Source: Apostichopus japonicus (taxonomy: Eukaryota > Echinodermata > Holothuroidea > Aspidochirotida > Stichopodidae). From it: a DNA stretch of 60,000 nucleotides. Positions 32,820 to 44,570 of the stretch are shown here, piece by piece. The first letter of the stretch is position 1. Each line of letters begins with the position of its first letter. The notes beneath the pieces are model-generated. The model worked only from the letters and a program-made list of their open reading frames with translations, made no database searches and had not been told where the DNA came from. Both the position numbers and the translations under genes were made by a program. The stretch spans positions 12,243,303 to 12,303,302 of the forward strand of contig NC_092581.1 in the NCBI RefSeq assembly GCF_037975245.1. The letters are read 5' to 3'.

Positions 32820-35721
32820 CCTATATATTGAAATCGTTGTGAGTTAAAAAATATATCTGTTGTTGTACATATATTAATGCATTTCTGGTATATATAATTA
32901 ATGTAGTTATACCTTGTTTTAGTACACTAATTGAATTGAACTTTATAACTTGATCGATGACGATTTGGAGAAATAGGCCTTATGTATACTATACCACGTG
33001 AAACGTTTTCAACATTAAGTCTCGCCTTGCGCAGGCCTCTATACTGTATTACATTTGCTTCCGTCCATAGGTCGTTAAGGGAAGTATATATTCTGTGGAC
33101 TCCTTGTCAGAACATTTCCAGGGCTGTGATGCTGTTATGTCTTGTCTTGGCACTAAAACGCTCCGTAACGTGAAATTATACTCGGAGAGCGCCAAGTTTA
33201 TCTTTGATGCAATGAGACAAGCCAACGTGTCAAGGTTCATCGTCATGACCTCTTGGTGTACATCAGGTACTTTGTATATTTTGTATATTTCTATATTTAT
33301 TTGTTTCATCACAATTTACAGTGTGACGGGAAGTCTCCTAGAAAGCCCGCAAGGCTTAACAACAAAGTAGGAGACTCCCCAAAAAGAAAAAAGAGAGAAA
33401 AACTTAAGAACAGAAAATGAAAAGTTAATAGTAGCATCTACAATGATGAAATAATCGAATTGACGCTAATTGAAATTAATAATCTTAATAAACAATACTA
33501 ACAATCGTTATAATGATCACAAACACACGAAAGAATAAATCCATCAATAGTGAGTAATAATTACAGTTTGGAGATTCCCTTTCAATACAGAGTAAGAAGG
33601 CTTATTCTTAACATTATCCTGGAGATTATTCCACGTTTTTATAGCACGAATACGAGGGCTTAAAGAACCCATAGTACTTCGATGGGATAAAACATGTGCG
33701 TTATTACAATGGCGTGTTTGATGGTTGTGGATTAGTCTATTACTATAAATAAAATCTTGAAAAGCCTCGGGTAGCAATCCATTCCATGCTTTATATGCAA
33801 ATGTTGCAAGCTGGACTCTTATAATATCATTTAGTTTTAATAAATTTAATCTTTTAAATAATGGGCTAGTATGATCACGTGGTGCAGCATGTGAAATATG
33901 GCGGATAGCTCTCTTCTGGAGGACACAGAATTTGAACTTACTTAATTTGAACTTACTTAATTTGAACCCGGGCTTAACTAGCTTACTTTAAACAATTAAA
34001 AAGGGAAGATAATGATAATGCATATCCTATAGCATTACCTTCAGACAGAGTTTTAAATGTACAATTGGCATTCAGTTGGGACAATTTTAACAATGCTAAT
34101 ACCAGTCTATACTGTCCGCTCATATCATGCTTCAAAACACGCGTACTACCAGTATGAACAGTTCAAAATGTCCAATGGTCGTGCTGCTCGGTAAGGGTGC
34201 TTTGAAGCAGTGACATGGAAATACAGTGTATATATATATACAAAGTTGACCCAACTTTGTCGTTCGTGCATATTCATTACGTTTGGCGTCACAAATAGCC
34301 AGTTGAGGCAATTCGTGTTTTTTTTTCAGTGCTGGCCGCAATATATTGTCCACCCATATCACGCTTCAAAGCACTCGTACTGACAGTATTGGTACTCCCT
34401 GACCGATTATAAAGTGCTCATGTTTATCAGTACCAGCGCTTTTGAACTCACTAGCAACAATTTTTTGTCCCCAAAATTTCTGTCCAAATTTGCGTTGTTT
34501 TCCAGTCAAGTTTTGACTTTTTCTCACCCGCTAGTAAACCGACAAGATCGAGGTCCTTTTATGATGGAATGGATCTATAAAGGAACTTTTCTGAGGAGCC
34601 TTCTGAAGGACATGGCTCGCATGGAAAAGTATATAGAGGAATCCTGCTCAGATATTAACTACTCGGTGGTTCGACCTCCCCAACTAGGCGACGGGTCTGT
34701 AACAGGTAAGGAAAGGAACTAATCATTTAAATTCACAAGCCAAGTTTTGTCGTAGAATTTTGTTCATCTCATATCAGTGCAGCTGGAACCCACTGCACGC
34801 ACTTCATCGAGCAGTCTGGCATGATTTACACAAACTGGCCGCCTTGTTGAAATATTTTATAGCCATAGCGTTTCTTAGGCCTTCATCTATATACTATACG
34901 GTATATGACTTTATAAGTTGCTACTATAGTACTATATTTGAATTGTGACTTGATTTGCATTCAAATGAAATGCCCGACTTGACTTGAGCAAACATTAACT
35001 TCTTGACGTGCAATAAAATAAAATGACTTGATTTAATCTGCGCCAAAACAATAAAGAAAATATTTGTGCATTGTTTTGACTTAGAGAAAAATTGACTTGT
35101 GATTACAGTTAACATGACGAAAGTTATTTTGTGGCAGCACTACAAATTAATTAACAGGAAATGTGCAAAGTGATCAGCCGTTTCGCGAACTTTGACTTTA
35201 TTCTTAATGGAAGTGGAGGTGGGGGATGGGGGCGGGGCGGTTAGACTTTTAACTATCGTAGGTCCATAATTTGGTATAATTTTAACGTACGGTTGTGCAG
35301 CCAATAACTATTTATTATTATTATTATTTCTTTTTGTGAGGTTGAAAAAAGGGCCGAATGGGGTGGGGAGTGGGCATCGCCTCATGTCTTGATAATTCCC
35401 TGGCTATAATTAGTGTACCATCTCTAGAAACTGTTTGCCTGACTAAACAGCGTTATATCGATGAGAACCGCGTACTCTAGTACCTTATATCGTGACTTTA
35501 CATCGACGAGTTCTACAATGTGTTTATATACAAGGACCTACTATAGTCTCAAACGTGTTGATATTCATTTTTCAGATAAAGAATTCCATACTGCGTTTGA
35601 TAGATTTTATGTTCCGGGTGCTGGCTATCCCAAGATTTCCAGAGCCGACGTAGCAAGGTTTATGCTCCTGTGTCTGACAACTGACAAATATGACAAGAAG
35701 ATGGTAGCAATAAGGGTCTGA
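32368..35721 (+). CDS. NAD(P)H-binding Rossmann oxidoreductase, biliverdin reductase B/flavin reductase-like, 4 coding exons
   Basis: Complete 215-residue protein from exons 32368-32502, 33071-33266, 34535-34705 and 35576-35721, all with GT-AG borders and matching phases. It starts MKLVIVGATGATGLCLVQQA, the glycine-rich NAD(P) loop of an atypical short-chain dehydrogenase. Exon 2 has the core CDAVMSCLGT and the strand-end motif RFIVMTSWCTS. Exon 3 carries RGPFMMEWIYKGTFLRSLLKDM and YSVVRPPQLGDG. Exon 4 ends KISRADVARFMLLCL then KMVAIRV. Length and motif order match BLVRB and NmrA-like flavin reductases (about 206 aa), cytosolic NADPH-dependent enzymes; the actual substrate cannot be told. Intron 2 contains an antisense LINE (H) starting next to the exon 2 donor, and a (TA)n run lies in intron 1. 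A 5' UTR exon probably lies upstream. Confidence 0.88.
32759..32818. repeat. (TA)n microsatellite in intron 1 of the oxidoreductase gene
   Basis: About 30 uninterrupted TA units. Confidence 0.95.
33270..33930 (-). pseudogene. LINE H: antisense A-family 3' fragment in intron 2 of the oxidoreductase gene
   Basis: The minus strand encodes AWNGLLPEAFQDFIYSNRL through NLQTVIITHY, followed by the A-type 3' UTR with the GGAGTCTCCTAC / TAGGAGACTTCC hairpin and the AAATATA..CAAA tail. The tail begins only a few bases after the exon 2 splice donor at 33267. The 5' truncation is near 33930 (GAGGACACA), followed by a duplicated AATTTGAACTTACTT. Confidence 0.9.
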
Positions 35722-35801
35722 TTTATAGTTGAAGACGATTTTTAATCACCAACCCTAATAATTCTGTCCATCGACTAACCTATAACCATATCATATGAGG
35801 A

Positions 35802-36073
35802 CAGGCGCATAGCCAAGGGGGGGGGGGGCGAAGGGGGCGACCCCCCCATTGAGCATATCTTTTGTATTTTTTAAGATATCCCTAGTAATTTCAAACTAGA
35901 AAATGCTTAGATGCAACCTGCAAGGCCTGGGAAGCCATTTCCAGCGATCTGGGAGGCATTTTCGGCAAAAAGTTTCTTGTATACGCTTCGTGCCAACTCA
36001 TGTTGGCGCTACGCTTAAATAGTTTGCCTACAGGCTCCGCCCCTCCCTTGGCAAATTCCTCGCTACGCGCCTG
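35802..36073. mobile_element. hAT-type MITE, 272 bp, 8-bp target duplication TATGAGGA
   Basis: Target copies are exact at 35794-35801 and 36074-36081. Terminal repeats are CAGGCGCATAGCCAAGG and (reverse complement of the right end) CAGGCGCGTAGCGAGG. The interior holds GCCAAC/GTTGGC (35992-36007), a hairpin motif shared with the nested MITE at 38397. Lies 80 bases after the stop of the oxidoreductase gene. No coding capacity. Confidence 0.9.
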
Positions 36074-36081
36074 TATGAGGA

Positions 36082-36721
36082 TATGGCTTACAATTATCTT
36101 GTTTAGGATGTTTAGTTTACGTTAATTCTGTTCAATATAATTATTTACCTATTGTCTCGATACATAAACGCTTAATTGGCCTATTGTGCCAATTGTCAAC
36201 ACATAGTCCTAAATATTCAAGTTGATATGGATATTTTTTTTTAAGATTCAATGTTGCCGTTATACGTGGCACACGTTCATTTCTCAAGGCACAGTTCTCA
36301 TTATATCATTATTGTAGACATGATGTCATAATCGACATGACGTCATCATGATGACGTCATCTGAGTAGATTCCCGTATGTGCTTTTGACTATAGAGATAA
36401 CAATATGAGCATACCGCGATAAAATGACTATATAGATCATATCAATAGAAAAGGTGAAAATAAAATCTATTTTTAGTTTCGTAGTGGTTTGAGTGACCTT
36501 TCATACTTCATCATATTACGTTTTATTTCATTTTTTTTAGTCTCTTTGATATTTCACATATTACACTTGCATGTATACTCTGAATTTCAATTAATTAGTT
36601 ACATTGTTTTACTTTTCTAAATATATAGCTTATATAACTTGTTATAATCAGTAGTTTCAGGGTCGGATCTGAATCTGTTTTATCTCATCAATTGATAATA
36701 TATAAATATCAAATTAACAAA
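36082..36721. other. Spacer between convergent genes
   Basis: Contains ATGATGTCATAATCGACATGACGTCATCATGATGACGTCAT-like clustered TGACGTCA (CRE-type) palindromes near 36318-36361. Otherwise AT-rich with no gene seen. Confidence 0.4.
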
Positions 36722-38242
36722 TTAAAGTTGATTGTCTGTGATATATTTCTGTACTCTCTGGACTAATTTATCCAAGTCCGGTCTTAAACTGGGCTTGCTA
36801 TTCATACATTCTCTCCCGAGTTGTGTCAAGGATCCATCAAATCGACAACCCATTCCTCTGAATATTAATCCCAGGGAGTAAACTTCCGAGCAAAGACCGT
36901 ATGGCGTCTCTCCTTTCACAACCTCTGGAGCCATTTGTCCACAATGTTCTAGGATCTCTTGTTGTTCCAAACTCCAAAGTGCCTAAATTTTCAAACACCG
37001 GTGGCTGATTTAGACTGATCGCTCTTCCAAAGTCGATTAACGTTATTTTGGGGTCGTCATCTCTAACGAATCCAGGCATCAGCATAACATTGTCCACTTT
37101 GAGGTCACAGTGTAGCACCCGTCTATTATAGATCTCCTTAAAGGTATTAAATATAGGCCCCAAATTATACCTCGATATCATTGCTAGAAGTTTTCAAAAG
37201 TACTTTCCTAGAGATCTTTACCCTCCAAATTATTCCCAGACATTGTTAAGCAACACACAAGATGGCTGAATGTCCCAGTGAAGAAAGTTTCCTCGAAGGT
37301 TGTAATAAAAACAGTTTCATATTTTTGACCGAAGGTGACCATATTTGAATATCTAGCATATTTGGGGCCTATACAGCATACCTTTAACAGCTCGAATTAT
37401 GCGTAAGGCAATACGCAGTGTTTTAGCTATATCCAACACCTTGGCACCGATGGCATTTTCTAATGTGGTACATCTGAGTTTTGATGGATCGCCAATAAAT
37501 TCTTGGACGAGGAAGGGTACCCCTGCTTCGGTCTTGGATACTCCGTATAGCTGAGGGACGCAGTCAAGACCACGGAGGGCAGCTAAACTATTTATCTCAG
37601 ATTGCAGCACCTGTGAAAGAAACAATAGCATAGCAGTCAAATTACAGATTTTGAATTACGTACATACAAAAGAGAAGGCACGAAAGATGGGAGTGAACCG
37701 AGTTTGATAGTCGAGTACTCGTTAGACTTGAAGTGTCCAAACCTAACATATCTTCAGGGTCACCTTCTATGACAAAGACTTTAACTTCAATTAAGCTAAT
37801 AATCCATAGTACGTCCTTTTCAGGTTTATTTAATGATAGTTATAACATCATTGGCCTAATTTTGAAAGAAAAAATATCAGAAATATTTCATTCTTGAAAG
37901 TCCTAAAAAAAATTAATAAAAATAATAACAGTAGCTTTGCGACTGAGAGGGTCTGGGTTAGGGTGAAGGTGCTCCCTTTAAATGGCAGACTATTACGAAA
38001 GGTCGATTATTGCGAACGAAAATAAGTAAGGGTAACACAATGAATGGAAAAAAAAAACCGTTTTAATAATTCCCTTCAAATAACTATATCGCGAGCCAGC
38101 CCAAATGGTTCATTGAGTATACGTAAAAGTACCATTACATAATACACAGAGCAAGGTGGACCTATGAGACAATTATCGCCTGGGCCCATTTTGCACTTTT
38201 CATATCTCCCATATTTTCCCGGCCTCTCCATACTTTCTCGGC

Positions 38243-39794
38243 CAGTGGCGTAGGAAGTTACTTTTGAGTGGGGGGGGGGGCTGAAGACTGATGGCCGGCC
38301 TGGGGGAGGGGTCTAAGGGGAGGGGGTGTCCTCCTCCCCTTTTGAATTTTTTGCATTTCCAGGTGGCCTCAGATGCAATTTGGTGCAATATAGCACCATG
38401 GGCGGCGATCCGTACTTCTGAGTGGGGGGATATGACCTTGTTGACTATCTAAGCGTAGCGCCACCATGAGTTGGCGCGAAGCGTACAAGAAAATTTTGGG
38501 ATTTACAAACCCTCTAGATGGCCGGAAACGGCACTTGACGAGGTTTCCAAGCGGCATATACCCAACTTTAAAATAGGGATATCATGTCCGAAATATCTCG
38601 TAATCAGGATCCAAAATACTTTTTTTTTAAATTTCGGGTGTTATTTTGGGAAAATTGCCCCTGTCAATCTTGTTTCAGGCGCTACGTTAGAATGTTCGAG
38701 AGCTCTTTATATTATTCGATGAAGAAAATGGCCTCATGCAGGCTATTACAGGCCTATACACATGCAATACACAATTACACATAGTTACATTCCTAGGTAC
38801 CGATTGCTAGGGCATCCAGGTGAAACGTACGTGTATTAACATGGACGTCGGAAGCTATTTGGGATTGGTACGGAAGATCAGAGTGTAGCCATCTACCATC
38901 TTCCGTTTGGAAGGTCAAACTACGCTACGCGCCACCATTGGCTGGCGCGTAGCATTATGGAGAAAATTTTGAAAAAATGCCTCCCAGATTGCAGGAAATG
39001 GCACTTCCCGAGCTTTTCTTATGTGCATTCTCCCTTGTCTGTTTTTGTACCCGATTAATCTTCTGAAACACATTTTGAAGTATGTTTCATTTTGGTTCTT
39101 TATTTTTTGCCTTTTTTTTTCTTCTTAGTGCTACTTTTTTTCTCCTTTTTTTTGCGACGCCCCTAATTAAGCATTACCCTGGTAACATGAGATTCTCAGC
39201 TGTTCGAGGGAACATGTACGTGTGTAGGCCTACTATAGGGCCTATATGAATACTATGAGGGTGCATATGTACTATATCAATACCGTGGGCGCAATAATAC
39301 ATTTTGTTGTTATAGGGCCAATGAAGCCTACAGTAAACTATTCTTGCTTTATAAAGACGGTTTATTTGAAAAGATCGCACTGCGTTTATGGTATAGGCGA
39401 GAAATGAAGCTAAAAAAGAGCCGTACATTCACGATAATGCATAAATGAAGGCATGAAAATATTCTTATTCCTGGCATTTGGTGGGGGGGGGGGGATATGG
39501 TGTATTACATCCCCTCCACCCATTTTCATGGGGGGATATATCCCCCATCCCCCCAGGATCGCCGCCCATGTATAGCACACTTCAACACTCACTCCATTTT
39601 GTAAACTTAATTTGTATTTTCACCTGGCCTTAGATGCAATTTGGTGCTCCAAATGAGATTTTTTTTCTCATTTGGAAATGAAAAAGGGGTTTTCTGACTT
39701 GCGAAGCGGGGGCGGAATGATACTTTCGCCCTCCACAGTTTTCACTGGGGGGGGGGGGGCTGGCGCCCCCAGCCCCCCGGTTCCTACGCCCTTG
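38243..39794. mobile_element. hAT-type MITE (outer), 8-bp target duplication TTCTCGGC
   Basis: Target copies are exact at 38235-38242 and 39795-39802. Ends are CAGTGGCGTAGGAAG and (reverse complement of the right end) CAAGGGCGTAGGAACC. It is split by a second MITE at 38397-39570; its own sequence is about 380 bases. The interior phrase CAGATGCAATTTGGTGC is shared with the MITE at 44571. Lies in intron 1 of the kinase-like gene. Confidence 0.9.
38397..39570. mobile_element. hAT-type MITE nested in the outer one, 8-bp target duplication TATAGCAC
   Basis: Target copies are exact at 38389-38396 and 39571-39578. Terminal repeats CATGGGCGGCGATCC are perfect over 15 bases. The interior carries two hairpin motifs, near 38458-38477 (GCGCCACCATGAGTTGGCGC) and 38924-38953 (GCTACGCGCCA / TGGCGCGTAGC), each close to a phrase like AGATTGCAGGAAATGGCAC. 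No coding capacity. Confidence 0.92.
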
Positions 39795-39802
39795 TTCTCG
39801 GC

Positions 39803-40478
39803 CACCAAACGGACCCCAGTGTAGCAACCCCGACCGCCCCTCTCTTCTCAACAGCACCGTGCAGATACATGATTAAATATAAAAAAATTATATTAAAAAT
39901 TTATATATAACAACCTTTTCTGTTTGTTTTTTTTTTCTTCAAAATTTAATTACAATTTACTACTTCTATACATAATGTGACGCATATCTGTATGAATACG
40001 TTACTATCACTAGGTTCAGTTGTAACATCGCATCCTCTTACATGTTAAGTTGCATAGAACCTCATCCCATCCAACGTCAAAGCGGGAAAGTACCTATTTG
40101 CTTCAAATTCACTTATAATATAGGACAAACCAAAAATTCCATTTATCAATATCTCGAGAACGCGATGTAGGTTCTGGATACTTTTCATCACGATGCTAAG
40201 ATTATGTTCCTCTTCATATCATGTTGATATGTTCCATCATGTTCATATGTTCCATCTTACACCAAAGCAAAGTTGGAACAGAGAATAAGCATATTTTACA
40301 CTAGCCTATCATATTGTGTGAACTCCATTGTGTAATTGCAGTCTCTGCTTCTTAATGTTTTGCATTGTAATATGTACAAACTACAAGTTTAAAATTAAAA
40401 ACGCAGACGATCGTTTTCTTTAACACAACTCTGTTGAATTAAACTGATAAGGTTGCGAATTCAAATTGTTTCACATAC
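39803..40478. other. Remainder of kinase-gene intron 1
   Basis: AT-rich, no repeat or gene recognised besides the TTCCATCATGTTCATATG partial duplication near 40230. Confidence 0.4.
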
Positions 40479-40691
40479 TTGTGTAAATGCCTTTTCTTTT
40501 AAACACATTACAATTAATTTATTGGATTTAGAAGAGTAACCAATATTTCGGTGTAACCGAGTATAACCAGCTATATGTTCATTTTGACACAAATCTTTTT
40601 TTTCTGTTTTTGGCAATTTATAAATAAATTTGTCATAACGGCAGCTCCCATCCCAGAATCTGTCACCCATCCCTAAGTCATGGTATCCTCT

Positions 40692-41362
40692 CTGAAGTAT
40701 AAAAATAATAATTTGTTTGTAATAAATGAAGTCTGCAGTTCTCTTAAATCCATTTGACGAAAACACGTGACAAATATTGTTGACAACTTGAAAGGTTTTT
40801 ATTATGTTTTGTGAATATTTCTCTGTAATGCAGGTGGTACCGGAAAGTTTGTAAACTTTTAGCTTTGCTCTTTATAGTCATTCATGTTCTCAAAGTACTT
40901 ACCCTCAGTAATATATATCTTTTTTCTAATTCGACACGTCTAAATATCTGGGAATAATTAGAAAGGTGTCTTAATCATGAACATCAAGAAAGGTACCGTA
41001 TACTTTTGATTTAAAAAAAAAGGAAGAAGAAGAAGTTATTTCTACCAAGCTAAAATTGGAGACAATACTGATGACCATGACAACTATTGCCTTGTAATTG
41101 CGATGGAAGTATCTAAATTTTGTTTTGTTCGTATAGGTATAATAAATTACCTATACATCCATATATCTGTTGGTACCTTTTTGCATATTCCACATATATC
41201 AAGTGATATTACAAAAGTTTACATTTAGCTACTGCCAAAATCAACGTTCTTTTCTTGCCGGGAAAGAGAGAGAGAGAGCGGTGGGGGGGGGGAGGGGGTG
41301 GTAATAGAAGCAAAAAAAATAACACAATAGGTGATATCTTACAAACACATACATATGAAGGT
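40692..41362. other. Spacer upstream of the first visible kinase exon
   Basis: Should contain the missing 5' exons of the kinase-like gene if it is intact; I could not recognise any. G-rich run at 41280-41300. Confidence 0.35.
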
Positions 41363-41455
41363 GTAGGTTTGGATCCCACCTTGTACAGTGCGAAGGATTG
41401 GAGTCCCACCTACTGTGCGAAGGTTTGGATACCACCTTCTACTGTGCGAAGGAGC
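41363..41455 (+). repeat. Three-copy minisatellite, GTGCGAAGG..GGATNCCACCTT
   Basis: Units of about 28 bases, GTTTGGATCCCACCTTGTAC then AGTGCGAAGG, with variants. A (TA)n run follows at 41535-41557. Confidence 0.75.
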
Positions 41456-41557
41456 TATAAGGACTAGACGAATTAGACGGAGAACCGTTCTCCTCCACCA
41501 TTTCGAAGACTTGCCAAAAGTCGATGTCTAAGTACATATATATATATATATATATAT

Positions 41558-41929
41558 TATGGCTTTCACAAATGGTGAAGGGTCAATATAAAATGACACT
41601 AGTATACAGTAAATATTTATGCCAGTTATTTCTTATCTAAAGCATATATGGTATATAGTCAATACAGCATAGAAATCAATTGTCTTTTTTCCTGACTATT
41701 CATTGTGCGAGCTGATTATCATGTAATATACATTTGTAAAGGAAGAATTTCGCATCGTAAACCTAATCAAGAGAAGCCTTGGACTCAAATAAAGGGTATG
41801 CAGAGTGAAAACCTGGTGGTGTACGAGATTCTCATACGTCTAAGCAAACGTTACGGGTGGAATTAAACCAGGTGTGGTTTTGACTTGATTTGCATGTGGT
41901 ATAGACGGGTGGTGGTTCTGATGCTGTTG
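41558..41929. other. Spacer, no recognised gene
   Basis: Unique AT-rich sequence, nothing recognised. Confidence 0.4.
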
Positions 41930-41937
41930 GTGACACC

Positions 41938-42874
41938 CAGCGGCGTAACGCCTATGGGCTCGGACGGGGCAAACCCAGGGGCCCCCGACCAAAGGGGGCC
42001 CCCGCTGCACTAATGTACAGAACTTAGAAGAGGGGTACCCTTTTTTTTCTTTTCTTTTTTTGAAACGGCACGTTTTCGTTGGAAAAAAAACTATAAACTA
42101 GACAATGGACATATTTTTCTGTGCGTGAATACGTTCGTCATAAATCATATGCCCCTGCAACTGCAAATCTCGTATCCTTCTTTCCGCACGACTGACTCAA
42201 GAGCCTGAGGTACACACTGGAACTTGATAGGCTACGCTGGTACATATTATAGCGAAATATCGCCTCTAGTTTCAATGAATTCGCTCTCGGTCAGGGTTGC
42301 CACATGACATTGGCCGATAACTGGCCAAATGACACAAATTTGGCATATTTTGAACCCCTTTGGCTGATGCTTTCCTCAGCTATCGGCCAAATCGCCGATG
42401 CCTCAGTAAATTCAAGCTCTAGCCTTTCCAAGTTCTCGGGAACTTGGATACCATTTATCCACAGGAGTTACGCCACGGGTGGAAATATACATTTTTATGT
42501 TAATTGGACATTGGTCATTTGGTCTTATTGTCCTATCTCTTAATGTATTCTAGCTTTGCAACACATTTTTTTCATGTTCCCAGTATGACAGACAAGGTGG
42601 ACCAAAAATGTGTCTATGAACGCAGATTTTCCCCAAAATCTCAGTCGATAAAATCACCACGAAATGTTCCATATACGGCTTAGATTACACCAGAGAGCTT
42701 GTAGAACCCCAGAGCTTCCAGGGCCCTAAGGCGGGCCCTGGACCCACGCCTTTGGGACTTCGCGCTCCGCGCTCGTGATGTGCGCTGCGCGCACATCGGT
42801 TGATTCTCCGCAGCAGGCAGGGGGGCCCTTCCTTCCCTGGACCCAGGGGCCCCAGACTCATCGTTACGCCGCTG
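41938..42874. mobile_element. hAT-type MITE, 937 bp, 8-bp target duplication GTGACACC
   Basis: Target copies are exact at 41930-41937 and 42875-42882. Terminal repeats are CAGCGGCGTAACG on both ends (reverse complement on the right), perfect over 13 bases, followed by GGGGCCCC-rich arms (AGGGGCCCCC near 41978, GGGGCCCC near 42847). No transposase is encoded in the interior. Confidence 0.92.
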
Positions 42875-42882
42875 GTGACACC

Positions 42883-44570
42883 CGTGCCGGTGATAGTTGA
42901 GAGTAGTCGTGGTATACCTCAGAGGGATGGGGAGGGTTGTAAGTGATGAAACGTTGGGACGGGGATGGATGGAGAGCTCTACCTGAAACTATTTAAATCA
43001 CGAGATAAGAGCCGCAACTGCTTGACCTTCACTTCATCAACCCCGAAGAAAGCTTGTAAAAGTCTTCTCAAGTTGAACAATTTACACAGGATCAACACAT
43101 ATATCTGTTTCGGGCATAACAGAGATACAACTTTACCACAAGTTACTTCAGAAGTAGACTTTAGAAAAAAACAAATTCTGTACGTTTTTTTGCATTAATA
43201 GATTTTTTAAAGGCATTTTAAATTGTGGGGGGGGGGGGCAATGGTACCAATTGTACCAAAAGGGGAACATCTTTTTTATGGATTTTTTTATTAAAGGCTC
43301 AAAAATGTCTTTAAAAAATGTGGGGGAAGTGAGTGCCCTTATTTTTACCAGTGCCACTCAAACAGTCTTAACAAAACATTTTTTTTACAAATTAGATTTT
43401 CATATATGAATTGGCCTTCCTTTCTACTATATAGAGGCTGGGCGATTTGTCAACTTATTTGACAGAGCCCTATATGCCACTCTATGTTGGTTCATCAATG
43501 GATAGAGAATTTGGAAGCAATATCACAACTATAGGCCTATATGGGTTGGATAAAAATATGAAGTCCAGTTTTGCTAATAAATAACAAAGAAAAGCTTTCT
43601 TGTAAAAACATACATCTTCACTTTAATTCTAGGGGAGAGGAGAACTGCTCCAAGTACTGGTGGGGCCTCACGGTCGGTTTGGGGTTAGTTCATGACGGTG
43701 TGTTGGCGTACGAACGCCTCCGTGACCACCTTAAACGTTTTCTCAAACTTTGTCACTTTTACATGCATTATGTCAAACTGGTTCAGAAAACCTAACAATT
43801 ATCGATATCGAGACAAAATTAATATATGGAATAGTACACTACAAGTCTACAACATTTGGTCAATATAGTTTACAACAAGGGCGGCATGTCAAACTCAAAG
43901 CTATGCCACTCAAACACCGTATATAGACAGTGCGGTAAGCCCCATTTTGTAGCCACGTTTCTTAGAGAGGCCAACAGAACTTTGTCAGACACAGCCCTTT
44001 TGCAAGACCTTGGAATAGGAAAACAGCAAAAAGATTTTCGAGATGCCTTTCTTTTCGAATATTCTTCGCGTTAACTCTCGGTTTCAAAGGGTGGTGGTCC
44101 AACAGGCTTATCAAAAGAGAGGGTTCTCTTCATCTGTACAGTGGTAAGGATTAAGTTTGCACTTTGATCTGTCGTATTTCATCATTCCATCGTGAAAATA
44201 TGCATAATGGAACAAGTTGAATGGTAACTAGGCCTCATACTAACGTTAGGCCTATACAATTACTAATTCCCAGCAAGCTTCGAGTCTCACGTTAAGGAGA
44301 ATATGAAAATTTCAGCGTAACCGGACCGTTTCTTCGGTCATTAATGAACCAGTGTAAGTTTCATACAGAAGAGGTGTTAATTGGACGTGCATATGGAGAA
44401 GCCAAAGAATCATCACCGTCCTGTAGTGGATTTGTCACTGTTTCGTGGAACTAGTACATTGTTACTTTTCAGCCTTGTTGATATGAGTACTGTACAAGAG
44501 CACCAAAGCACCAGCTTACAAATACTAGTATGAAGTTAAAATTCCATCATATGCGTTTAAGCGTGGGGTA
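42883..44570. other. Spacer, no recognised gene
   Basis: Frames at 42965-43198, 43571-43795 and 43856-44074 match nothing I know. The OTC leader exon may lie here or in 44972-45677, but no candidate fits the required splice phase. TAGGCCTA at 43532 and 44247. Confidence 0.4.

Larger units (their letters stand above)
36722..40691 (-). pseudogene. Protein-kinase-like gene, three exons seen, one frameshift, 5' end not found
   Basis: Minus-strand exons are 40691-40479 (phase 0), 37610-37382 and 37183-36722, with matching GT-AG phases. The first carries an N-lobe: IGYSSKSNKLIVMCLKEK, where CLK supplies the likely ATP Lys. The second continues VLQSEINSLAALRGLDCVPQLYGV and PFLVQEFIG (the helix C Glu and the hinge). 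The third has RRVLHCDLKVDNVML (catalytic HxDLKxxN), ITLIDFGRAI (metal-binding DFG), then GQMAPEVVKGE (APE) and YSLGLIF. All catalytic residues are kept. In the activation segment near 36970 one extra base (GAGTTTGG) shifts the frame between NLGTLEF and EQQEILEHCGQMAPE. This is either a pseudogene lesion or an assembly error in a T run. Upstream exons were not recognised. Intron 1 (2.9 kb) holds the nested MITEs. No substrate can be inferred. Confidence 0.75.

Noticed and set aside
43886-43935. Candidate OTC leader exon MSNSKLCHSNTVYRQC ending at CG|GTAAGC
   Set aside because: The donor leaves one base of a split codon, but the first visible OTC exon needs two, so the join would break the frame. 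The peptide is also a poor mitochondrial signal.
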